Shown: positions 1 to 7,690 of the stretch, piece after piece | Layout of the letters: the number at the start of each line of letters is the position of its first letter | Position numbering within the stretch: position 1 is the first letter of the stretch | Assembly: GCA_910592205.1 (NCBI GenBank) | Contig: CAJVPJ010001324.1 | Span: 1-10,465 of the forward strand | Reading direction: 5' to 3' | From: Paraglomus occultum | Lineage: Eukaryota > Glomeromycota > Glomeromycetes > Paraglomerales > Paraglomeraceae | DNA length: 10,465 nt | Program-made: the position numbers and the translations under genes | The notes under the pieces: model-generated | The model's database searches: none | What the model was told of the DNA's origin: nothing | Seen by the model: only the letters and a program-made list of their open reading frames with translations

Positions 1-92
1 TTAATGGGCGAAGGTAATAGGTAATTATTTCTTTGTCTTTTTCTTTGCTTGGCACAAGTTATAATAATATGAATTTGAATTTTAAGGAACTG

Positions 93-321
93 TTAATTAA
101 TTTTCTTTCACTTGGTTTCTCATTCTGAATATTCTGTTTTAATCATCCCATAAATTTCCCTCGTAAACTCCTCATGCTCCTTGGCTAATTCTGCAACATA
201 TTTATCACTTCCCAAATCACTTTCACAATTGCTTTTCCTATGCTTAACAAGACGGAAATAACACTTTCTTAACTTTCATTGCTGGATAATTTGGATGGAA
301 AAATGTAAAATCGTATATAAA
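93..321 (-). pseudogene. 3' relic of an unidentified gene (TGA read as Trp)
   Basis: On the minus strand a frame is open from a TAG just above 321 to a TAA at 93-95, if TGA at 276-278, 120-122 and 108-110 is read as tryptophan. The last part reads like real protein: charged helical sequence with E, K and aromatic residues, ending in a segment like EWETKWKKIN. There is no ATG except near the end, so an intact start is missing. The promoter and start of the divergent GTPase gene lie immediately upstream. The simplest reading is the 3' end of a gene truncated when the GTPase locus was inserted or rearranged. I do not recognise the family. A chance open frame remains possible in AT-rich DNA with only two stop codons. 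Confidence 0.35.
291..319 (+). promoter_or_regulatory. Putative sigma-70-type promoter of the first GTPase gene
   Basis: TTGGAT at 291-296 and TATATA at 314-319 are separated by 17 bases, matching a vegetative promoter. The ATG at 331 lies only 11 bases beyond the -10 box, so a transcript starting at the usual distance would have almost no leader. There is no GGAGG-like ribosome binding site before the ATG. In such AT-rich DNA promoter-like boxes arise by chance, so this is moderate evidence only. Confidence 0.4.
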
Positions 322-330
322 ATTATCTAT

Positions 331-1275
331 ATGGCAAAAAATAAAAAAATAATATTGTTAGTTGGCAGAACAGGACAAGGTAAGTCAGCCTTAGCTAATA
401 CACTAAGTAGTGGAGATAAAAAAAGGACAATAAAGATGATAAAAAATAATAAACTAGTAGCAGACAAAATCATCAAAGAATTAAAAGAAAGTCAAGGGTC
501 TAAAAGCGAGACCAGAAACATTCAAATAGTAGAATTTAAATATGAACGAGAAGAGTATCAAATAGTTGATAGTATTGGAATTGGTGATACATCATTATCA
601 GACAGTCAAGTGCTAGCTGAAATAACTAAGGGATATGAATTAATCAAAAATGGCATACACCAAGTCTTATTTGTGGTTGGTGGAAGATTTACCCCCGAAG
701 AAGTAGAGACTTTTAATCTGTTAAAGAAGTTCTTTTTTGATGTAGACGTTGATAAATATACCACAATTGTGCGGACTAGATTTCCAAATTTTGAAGATGA
801 GTCTGAACGCAACAAGGACATTGAAACGTTACGTGATGAAAATAATCCAAAAATTACCAAAATGCTTGACTCTTGTAATGAGATTGTTCATGTAGACAAT
901 CCTTCAGTAAATGTTGTTGGCGATAGTCTAAGAGTAAAAAAACAGGTTGAGCTTAACAAAGAAACTCGTGAGGTTTCTAGAGAGAAATTATTAGAATGTT
1001 TGGTAAAGTGAAAAAAAGAGGGTAAGGAAGATTTGAAACCCAAAGATCTTAAAAAAATAAAAGAGGATTTTAAAGATAGAGTAAAAAAAGAAAATAAAAA
1101 ATTTGAGGAAGAAATAAAAAATTTGAGGAAGAAAAAGGATGAAGATCTAAAAAAAGAAATAGAAAGTCTAGAAAAGAAAATAGAAGAAAACAAAAAACTT
1201 GAAAATATCGATGCATTTGAAGCACTTATAGAAATAGCCGCAAGTAATGATAAAAATAGATGCCAAATTTTATAA
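331..1275 (+). CDS. AIG1/GIMAP-type GTPase with C-terminal coiled coil and CaaX box
   Basis: The product is 314 aa when TGA at 1009-1011 is read as Trp227; under the standard code it stops there. The P-loop GRTGQGKS is at residues 12-19 and the switch II motif DSIG at 80-83. Next come an ILFVVGG-like strand, the block RTRFPNFEDE and HVDNPSVNV near residue 200. These mark an AIG1/GIMAP-like P-loop GTPase, a family known to bind GTP and to oligomerise on membranes. An Arg/Glu-rich helix (ETREVSREKLL) follows, then about 70 residues of Lys/Glu heptad-like sequence. The C-terminus is NDKNRCQIL, a canonical CaaX form. The Trp at the TGA aligns with a TGG-encoded Trp in the paralogue at 8494-7691 (WKK after SREKLL). 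An 18-base direct repeat near 1095-1135 lies within the coiled coil. The next gene starts 15 bases downstream, so the two probably form one operon. Confidence 0.85.
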
Positions 1276-1290
1276 ATAATTAACAATCAT

Positions 1291-2940
1291 ATGAAAGACA
1301 TAAGAAATATACTATTAATAGGTAAATCTGGAAGTGGAAAATCTGCTTTAGCTAATGTAATAACTGGTACTAAAAGATTCGGAGAAGCCGATTATGCAGC
1401 TAGTTGAACAAGAAGAATACAAACTGAAGAATTTGAATATCCAAAGTTGCCTGTTCTTGATAATAAAAAGATAACTAATGCCGAAAATGTTAAAGTTGCC
1501 CAAACTGTTGCCAGACAGCATATTGAATCACTATTCAAAGAAAGAAATAAAGTTGAACCAAGTAATTTGGATAAAAGTTTGTGAAAAAATAAAAGTAGTT
1601 GAGAAGAATATCTAAAGGAACTAAAAACTAAGGAGGGAATATTAGAATTCATCGAACTTCTAAAAGGAGAACTAACGATTAAATATAAGGTAATAGATAC
1701 AGTGGGCATTGGAGATACGGGAAAAATGTCGCTTGATAAAATTTTATATATCTTGGCTAAATCTAGTTATATAGTAAAAGATGGCTTGAGTCAAATATGA
1801 TTTGTGGTAGGTGGTCAATTTGGAGAGGAAGAAAAATCAGCATACAACTTGCTAAAAGAAACAGTTTTTGATAAAAATATGTCTCAATATGTTACTATCA
1901 TAAGAACCAGATTTGAAAATTTTGAGGATCCAGAGGAATGTGATAAAGATAGAGAAATTTTATCTGAAAGTATTAGTGAAGAACTTGGAGAAGTAATTAA
2001 TAGAATTGTTCATGTCGATAACCCCCAAATTCATCTTACTAGTGAAGGAAAGCGAGTGGAAAGACAGAAGGAATTAAATATAGAAATTCGTAAAGCATCG
2101 AGAGGAAAATTGTTAAAACATTTAGTTGCTTATGAAAGTATCTATAAGCCTTCCAATCTAGACATTTTGAATAAGATAGTTGGTGAGGAATGGAAAGATA
2201 AGGAAATATTAAAATTAAAAATAACTAAGAAATTTATTCAACACATTAGGGAAAAAAATTCAGGACTCGGAGAAGAAGTAAAAGAAGAGCTAGAAAAAAT
2301 ACGAAATAAAGTAGAAAAAAGACTGATTCATTTGGAGAAAGGAGAATTGGATAAGAAAACATCTAGTCAAGATTGCCAAAGTATTTCAAAGCAAAAAAAG
2401 AAAGAAGATAATGATTCAGTAGAAGAAAGAAGAGGACAAAGAGAGGAGTTTCAAACTAAGACTAATTTACAAAGCGAATTAAGTAAGCAAATAGAAGGTC
2501 AACTCGTTAGAGAATTAAGGGAATTAAATTCTTATCTCCTAGAAGGTGAAAAATTTGTTGAGTGAAAGAAGAAAGTTGATCAGTTAAAGGGAGAGATGAT
2601 AGGAGAAAAAGGAAAAAGATTAGTTGATGAGATTGTTATTGGCAGAGAAGAAATTATTAGAGTACTTAAAGGAGATATTGAAGAGAAAAAGGAGCATTTG
2701 CAGGAAGTAAAGGATTCTCTAGAAAAGAAACTGTCAAATGTTAGGGACTCTGTGTCTAGATTTTTTGGTGGGGGAAAACAAGAAAAAAATTTGGTTCAAG
2801 AGATTTGTCAAGCACAAATTGACCTTGACAAATCAGAAACAGAGTTGGAAAATATTCAAAAGATTTTAGGAAGAATTGAAAATTTTAAAGAACAACTAGA
2901 ACAGCAGTTAGAGACAAGAGTTGAAGTGTTTCTTAAGTAA
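1291..2940 (+). CDS. AIG1/GIMAP-type GTPase with switch-region insertion and long coiled coil
   Basis: One continuous 549-aa frame spans five TGA codons (1405, 1582, 1600, 1798 and 2563; residues 39, 98, 104, 170 and 425), with TAA as the real stop. The P-loop GKSGSGKS is at residues 11-18, DTVGIGD starts at 136, the strand IWFVVGGQF is near 170, RTRFENFEDP follows, and HVDNPQIHL comes later. Between the S-x-T-R-x-I-Q motif (about 38-44) and DTVG it has roughly 75 extra residues compared with its paralogues. These residues are rich in Lys and Glu and contain two of the TGA tryptophans. After the G domain comes the shared YKPSNLDILNK motif. About 300 residues of Glu/Lys/Gln-rich coiled-coil prediction by eye follow, broken by a short SRFFGGGK segment. 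The tryptophan reading fits best at residue 170, where paralogues have L or F in a buried strand. No CaaX box is present. It lies in an operon with the preceding GTPase. Confidence 0.85.
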
Positions 2941-3269
2941 GGGATCTCAAAATTCAAATTCAGAATTAATCGTAGTAATAGTAAAAGAAAATTAACTAGA
3001 TAAACATTCGGTGTCAATTACTTTCAAAAATTAGCAGCAAACAGAGCAAAGGGGGTTAAGATTAGTATTTTTTTAAACGGGCAAATATTCCAATTTTTCA
3101 GGAGACTTGCCAGAGAAGTTGTAAGAAAGAGCAATAAACTATAAACATTATTTCAGTTTCTAAAAAATTATCTAAATTGTAAAGATTATAAACTCCAGAA
3201 ACAGGTGCTGATTTATCTTAAACCGAGATTACAACTTAAAGAATAGATACAGAATCTTAATTTTACAAA
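2941..3269. other. Convergent intergenic region
   Basis: Two transcription units end here from opposite sides. I see no strong terminator hairpin with a U-tract; the best is a 5-base AATTC/GAATT inverted repeat near 2951-2968. A plus-strand frame from 3004 to a TAA at 3142-3144 is open for 46 codons and reads slightly protein-like. It has no start codon and no recognisable motif, so it could be a gene relic or chance. Nothing else is seen. Confidence 0.4.
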
Positions 3270-4745
3270 TTACAAAATTTGGCATTTAAGTTTGCCTTTT
3301 CCAATTTCTTCTGTAGGTGATTCAATTGTTTCAAATCTTTCATTTTCTTCCATTGCAATTTGGCATCTCTCCTCCTTTAGGTTCTCCAATAATTTTTTTC
3401 TAGATTCTTCACGAGTCTGTTTGTTGAGATTAATTAATTTCTCTGCATTTTTGCTACTTTCGCTAATGTTTATTGAAGGGTTATCCATATGAATAACTTT
3501 GCAAGAAGTAAATGAAATGGAAAATTTTGTAATTTCTTCAATTAAAAATTTACTGTCTTCAGCACAACTATTCTCATCCTCAAAGTTAACAAAATTAGTG
3601 CGAACTATGGTAGTGTACTTGTCAATCTCATTTCCAAGTACACTTTCTAATAATTTAAAAATTTCTTTTTCTCCCTCAGTAAAACTGTTGTTATCAACAA
3701 CTAGGAGAACTTTACTTAATTCTTTTACTGACTTAATTACCTTTTCTATTTCAGAAAGCACTTTGCCTCTAGGTAATCGAGTATTACTAGTCCCAGGAGT
3801 ATCGATTAGACGATAATTAATTCCCTTTCATTCAAAGGTACCTACTTGACAATTTTCAGTTTCGCTGGAACCGTATGAGCCTTCCTTAAATATGCTTGTA
3901 TTAGTTAAAACGTTAGCCAAAGTAGACTTTCCGCTACCGGTGCGACCAATAACAATGATATTTTTTGTCATATAAGTTGCTTTATATTTTTTTCAATCAT
4001 GCTTCCCCTCATCTTCATCAATGATTATGGCTGCTCCTTTTGTTTTGATTTTATCAATATCCATTATTTCTTTTACTTTACTCTCTGGTCTTTGTTCAGA
4101 CAAGCAATAAATATATTTCATGTCATCAGGCAGATACTCTAGACCTTTATCGATATCAGTGTTGCTAATATTTAACGATTCTAACTGGGTCAAATTCTTT
4201 AGGAAATTTAGAGAGCCGTGAAATTTATTGTAAAAATCTCCTTTTATTTTTTCCTCATCATCATTACCAATTCATAAAAGTTTTAATTTCACAAACCTGC
4301 TAAAAGCAGATAAATCCTGTTTGCAAAAGTTATTATTAGTTATATTTAAAGAAATTAAGTTATCGTCATTAAAAAGAGAATAATCTAAGTTGGTCAAAAA
4401 ATTATCACTACAAGAAAATCTTTTCAGTTCCTTTAAATCATTAGACAAACTTAAACTAGTCAAATTATTAAAAGAAAGGTCTAATTCTTGTAGTTTAGTA
4501 CAACCTCTTAAATCCAAACTGGTTAACTTGTTTGCTGAACAATCCAGTTCTTTTAAATTGGTACAAATATTAGTATTTAGTTCGGTAAACTTATTCTTAC
4601 GACAGTAAAATTTTTCTAATTTATCAAATCCTTCCAATTCTAATGAACCTTCTAAAAAATTATTGCTAATATTTAATTCGATTATGTTCTTCCTGTTTTC
4701 TTTTGGATAATTTTTATCCAATCATTCTTGTGCTTTTTTTGTCAT
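3270..4745 (-). CDS. LRR-AIG1-type GTPase fusion with C-terminal CaaX box
   Basis: Under code 4 this is one 491-aa frame with four TGA tryptophans (4722-4724, 4272-4274, 3993-3995 and 3828-3830). The standard code would break it into several pieces. Residues about 20-215 hold roughly eight leucine-rich repeats of the form LxxLDCSxNxLTxLDL. A short acidic linker (IIIDEDEG) follows. The G domain starts near residue 259, with P-loop GRTGSGKS at 267-274, DTPG at 315-318, RTNFVNFEDE, and HMDNPSINI. A helix (NKQTREESRKKLL) leads to the C-terminus GKLKCQIL, again CQIL. The internal ATG at 3971, just before the P-loop, could start a separate 233-aa GTPase. However, the frame is continuous and the gene at 7060-5594 has the same order of domains, so I favour a fusion. 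Its start lies 12 bases after the upstream gene, preceded by a weak AGAAG. LRRs usually bind other proteins, so a recognition-plus-switch role is inferred. Confidence 0.8.
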
Positions 4746-4757
4746 TTCTTCTAGTAC

Positions 4758-5567
4758 TTATTTTTTAGAGACCTGAATATAACTTTCTATCTGACTTAAC
4801 TGTTTTTGTATTTCTTCTTTTTTAGGAAAATCTGGATCTATTTCTGTGATGTGTTGAAGAGTCTTTTTAACTGTTTCTATTTTCGTATCTTCCCTGACGT
4901 TGATTACTTTATTCAACCTATCCAAGTTCGTTGGTCTATATTTGTTGTCATCTTGAGGAATGTTTGCTAAATGGTCTTCTAATATAACTTCAGAACGATT
5001 TCTTTTTCTCTTGTTGCTTTCTCTCTCATCTTCATCATTAACATCTATAGATGGATTATCCACGCAAATAGCTCCTTCAAGTCCTCTGATCACTTCTTTA
5101 AAGCCCTTATTACTTTTCAACATTTCCTTCTTTTCCTCTTCACACTTCTGTCGATTTCTAAAACCTGGGAAATGGGTTCGCACAACTATAGTATATTTAG
5201 CAATGTCTGCATCGAAAATAAATTTTTCTAGAAAACTGTATGTTGACTTTTCCTCTTCTTCAAATTTACCGCCCTTTGTCAAAAAAAATATTCGACTTAA
5301 GCCATCCCTTTCTATCGAACTACTAATTTTTGCTAATTGATACAGTACCTCCCAGTCAGACATCTTTGTATCACTAATACCAACAGTGTCAATAACCCGA
5401 TACCTGACTCCACTAATTTCTTTTTCCCCTATTTGAATTTCTTTTGTTTCACTGACACTGCCCGAACTTTCCTTAAATTCATTAGTTCCAGTAATTACGT
5501 TGGCCAAGGTAGATTTACCACTACCCGTTTTGCCTATTAATAGTATATTTTTTGTATTATTTACCAT
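4758..5567 (-). CDS. AIG1/GIMAP-type GTPase, single domain
   Basis: This 269-aa protein needs no TGA readthrough; its one tryptophan (in MSDWEVL) is TGG. The P-loop GKTGSGKS is at residues 12-19 and DTVGISD begins at 60. The strand after switch II is more divergent (IFFLTKGGKF) than in its paralogues. RTHFPGFRN takes the place of RTxFxNFED, and CVDNPSIDV follows. A very basic and acidic stretch (NDEDERESNKRKRNR) replaces the usual ETREASREKLL helix. YRPTNLDRLNKV and an amphipathic tail complete the protein. There is no CaaX box or membrane segment. It sits between the two LRR-GTPase genes, 26 bases after one and 12 before the other, so all are probably on one transcript. It may act as a heteromeric partner, since AIG1-type GTPases commonly pair through their G domains; that role is inference. 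Confidence 0.85.
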   Translation of the reverse strand: MVNNTKNILLIGKTGSGKSTLANVITGTNEFKESSGSVSETKEIQIGEKEISGVRYRVIDTVGISDTKMSDWEVLYQLAKISSSIERDGLSRIFFLTKGGKFEEEEKSTYSFLEKFIFDADIAKYTIVVRTHFPGFRNRQKCEEEKKEMLKSNKGFKEVIRGLEGAICVDNPSIDVNDEDERESNKRKRNRSEVILEDHLANIPQDDNKYRPTNLDRLNKVINVREDTKIETVKKTLQHITEIDPDFPKKEEIQKQLSQIESYIQVSKK

Positions 5568-5593
5568 AGTGTATTTAATTTTAAAATTTTAAC

Positions 5594-7060
5594 TTAAACT
5601 TGTTGTGTTTGTGCTATATATGTTTCAGTGTCCAGACTCTGCTCCAGTCGAATAAGTTCAACTTGCTTATCAAGGAGTTTTTGTAACTTTTCTTTTCCTT
5701 CATTATCCAAGTATTTATTGAATATTTGCCTAATTTTTTCAGATTTTTCAGAAGCAAAATTATCACCTCGAACAAATTTCTCTTGTTTTTCTAAAAGTAA
5801 TTTTATTGCTGATCTTTCCCACTGTTTATCAAGTTTACTTTTAACACTTTCGGTCAACTCCATAAATTCTAGTTTTGATTCCAGTCACCTATTTTTTTCT
5901 TCTTGCTTACTAAATTTTTCAACTATTCTAAATGCAGCTTGAAGTTCTCGGAAGTTTCTTCCCATATCTTCCAGTTCTCTTACGTTCTTCGTACTAATAA
6001 AGAACTTTCTGTAAGAATTTTTCTTTGCTTTTTCTTTTACCCTATTCAATTCAAACTCTAATAAATTCTTGAAGCAATCTAGTGATAATAGTAAATTAAC
6101 TACATCCAACTTTATTCTTTGTGGTTTATAAACTTCATTACATTCTGCCAAAACCTTTATTAACTCTTTCCTTGATGCTTCTCTTCTTTTTTTATAAATA
6201 ACTATTTCATTATCATACTCCTCATCTTCATCATAATCATCAATTGATGGCAGCGGTAGATTATTTACATAAATAATCTTTCTTTGTGATTTAATTAGTC
6301 TGGCGAGGCTTGGATTCTCTTTTTTTATATTTTGTCTATCATCCTCACACTTTTTATTGTCTTGAAAGCCGGGAAAATTAGTCCTTACAATCGTAGTATG
6401 ATTAGTAATTTTTCCGCTAAAAATGACATAATTCAAAATATTATATACTTCTTCTTCTTTTTCATCTAATCTACTACTAACCACAAACAATACTTGACTT
6501 AATCCTTCTTCTTTGACCTTATCGTACACTCTAGTTATCTCGTTTAATACATCAACCTCTGATAACTTTGTATTGCCAAAACCCGGTGTATCAATTATAC
6601 GATACTTTACCCCATTTATTTCGAATATTTTATCCTTTATTTTTCTAGTTTCGCCGGCACTGCTATAACTTTCTCTAAATACTTCTTCAAACTGCCTATT
6701 TTTGTTTAAAAGGGTATTAGCAATAGCTGATTTTCCGCTTCCTGTTCTGCCGATCAGAAGGATGTTTTTAATTTTCGTTCTATTTTCTAACTTACTCCTT
6801 AATTTTTTATTTCTACCTAATTCTAGGTCAGTCAAAGGATCTAGCGGATTGCCACAGTAGATAAGTTCTTCTAGTTTAGAGCAATCGCTGACATCTATTT
6901 TAGTTAACTTATTATTGGAGCAATCTAATTTTTTTAAATTAGTAAATCCCTCTAATTTTAATTCACCTTCTAAATTCCTACTGCTAATATCTATTCTAGA
7001 AGTTTCCTTTCTTTCTTCTCTAGAAAACACTTCGTCTATTATTCTTTGTGCTTTTGTCAT
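5594..7060 (-). CDS. LRR-AIG1-type GTPase fusion with helical C-terminal tail
   Basis: The frame runs 488 aa if TGA at 5885-5887 is read as Trp392. The standard code would end the protein there and leave a separate 89-aa frame below. The first 20 residues (MTKAQRIIDEVF) match the start of the other LRR fusion. About two to three repeats follow (LKKLDCSNNKLTKIDVS near 43-58), far fewer than in that relative. The P-loop GRTGSGKS is at 104-111 and DTPG at 157-160. The strand VLFVVSSR, RTNFPGFQD and YVNNLPLPS follow, the last a diverged form of VDNP. Beyond SRKELIKVL and VYKPQ come about 170 mostly helical, charged residues with no CaaX box. It starts 15 bases after the small membrane protein, with no clear ribosome binding site. 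LRR plus G domain recalls ROCO-like or NLR-like switches in layout only; the G domain itself is AIG1-like. Confidence 0.82.
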
Positions 7061-7075
7061 AGTGGTTTTATTTTG

Positions 7076-7372
7076 TTATTCTCGACTTTCTCTTGCAACC
7101 TCAACTCGCGGTGCTTCTTTATTAAGTCTATCTGCTTGTATTTGCTCCAATCTAATTCTTTCATTACGCCTTTCTCTTTTTTCTGATTTGTAAGCATACA
7201 ATATAGAAATAAAAGCAAGACATATCGAGATTGTTCCAATAAGTCCTATAATAAAACTAGCAAAAGCAAGTTTATCAGTTCGAGGCCATTCTGAAAAATG
7301 AGTTAATGACATGTCGCTGTCTAATAATGGGGGGTTTGTCGATTCACTTGTTATTGATGAAGTACTTTCCAT
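7076..7372 (-). CDS. Small single-pass membrane protein
   Basis: This 98-aa product has a Ser/Thr-rich, uncharged to acidic N-terminal part of about 33 residues. A single hydrophobic span follows, near residues 35-61, containing FIIGLIGTISICLAFIS. The tail of about 37 residues is highly basic and charged (KSEKRERRNERIRLEQ), probably helical. By the positive-inside rule the tail lies in the bacterial cytoplasm and the Ser/Thr-rich end outside. The only tryptophan is TGG. It is the first gene of the unit that continues into three GTPase genes, with 15 bases to the next start. A role as membrane partner or anchor of the GTPases is plausible but inferred from position alone. I do not recognise a family. 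Confidence 0.7.
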   Translation of the reverse strand: MESTSSITSESTNPPLLDSDMSLTHFSEWPRTDKLAFASFIIGLIGTISICLAFISILYAYKSEKRERRNERIRLEQIQADRLNKEAPRVEVARESRE

Positions 7373-7690
7373 AGTATTTTTTAATTTTTAATATAATGAT
7401 AGGAATGTTTATCCTATATAATTATTTTAATTAAGTAGTAAAAGTGATCAGGACAATTTTAAATCAAATTTTTTTTTTCAATAAAAAAAATGCAGCAAGA
7501 CAGGTTATCTCTTTGTTTTCACAAATTAAACTTTCACTTTTTACCTTACTGCTAAAATTAACTTGTAATTGCGGACAACTTAAAAAGTGGACAAAAAATA
7601 TGAAAAAGGTAGTATTTCGGAGTCAATCTCATAAAATATTTTTTTCTCCTGATTTGGTTTGTGGTAAATATAGTCTGTTCTTAAGAAAAA
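7373..7690. other. Intergenic region between GTPase units
   Basis: Both flanking genes are on the minus strand, so this should hold the end of one unit and the promoter of the next. Minus-strand TATATT-like boxes lie within 20-40 bases of the ATG at 7372, and an inverted repeat is described separately. A T10 tract at 7469-7478 and an A8 tract at 7483-7490 are separated by CAAT and could fold into a weak hairpin. A plus-strand frame starting with GTG at 7444 is open for 85 codons, but its composition is poor and it has no family resemblance. I treat the region as non-coding. Confidence 0.45.
7399..7417. promoter_or_regulatory. Operator-like inverted repeat upstream of the membrane protein gene
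   Basis: ATAGGA at 7399-7404 and TCCTAT at 7412-7417 form a perfect 6-base inverted repeat with a 7-base spacer. It lies 27-45 bases upstream of the ATG of the four-gene minus-strand unit, inside its likely promoter. A repressor site or a short leader hairpin are both possible. No second copy was seen in the window. Confidence 0.3.

Larger units (their letters stand above)
1..330. other. Left-edge intergenic and relic region
   Basis: No intact gene is visible here. On the minus strand, bases 55 to 1 stay open from a GTG at 53-55 and run off the window edge. This could be the start of a neighbouring gene, but nothing else supports it. The minus strand from about 321 to 93 holds a gene relic, described separately. 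The last 40 bases carry the likely promoter of the first GTPase gene. An ATG at 295, in frame with that GTPase, could extend it by 12 residues. I prefer the ATG at 331 because its product starts like the paralogues (M-A/T-K-N/K followed by the first beta strand). Confidence 0.5.

Noticed and set aside
1095-1135. Short direct repeat as a possible CRISPR or mobile element
   Set aside because: Only two adjacent 18-base copies inside a Lys/Glu coiled-coil coding region; ordinary slippage within low-complexity sequence.
888-1286. 132-codon minus-strand frame, Ser/Phe-rich
   Set aside because: Antisense shadow of the Lys/Glu coiled coil of the first GTPase.
1291-1803. Second GTPase gene as a pseudogene with multiple stops
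   Set aside because: All interruptions are TGA, none is TAA or TAG, and the frame stays conserved throughout; code 4 explains it without decay.
3004-3144. 46-codon plus-strand frame in the convergent spacer
   Set aside because: It has no start codon or recognisable motif, and its length is within chance for AT-rich DNA with two stop codons.
4960-5340. 126-codon plus-strand frame and similar long plus frames at 3292-3816, 5628-5942 and 6915-7193
   Set aside because: These are antisense to well-supported GTPase genes and are rich in Ser/Leu/Phe, as expected for the complement of Lys/Glu-rich coding DNA.
7057-7239. 60-codon minus-strand frame overlapping the membrane protein gene
   Set aside because: It lies in an alternative frame inside the membrane protein gene, which has a clear transmembrane span, a better start and proper spacing to the next gene.
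7469-7490. T10-CAAT-A8 as a terminator for the 8494-7691 gene
   Set aside because: On the minus strand the A/T-only stem has no G-C pairs and sits 200 bases after the stop; better regarded as homopolymer tracts.
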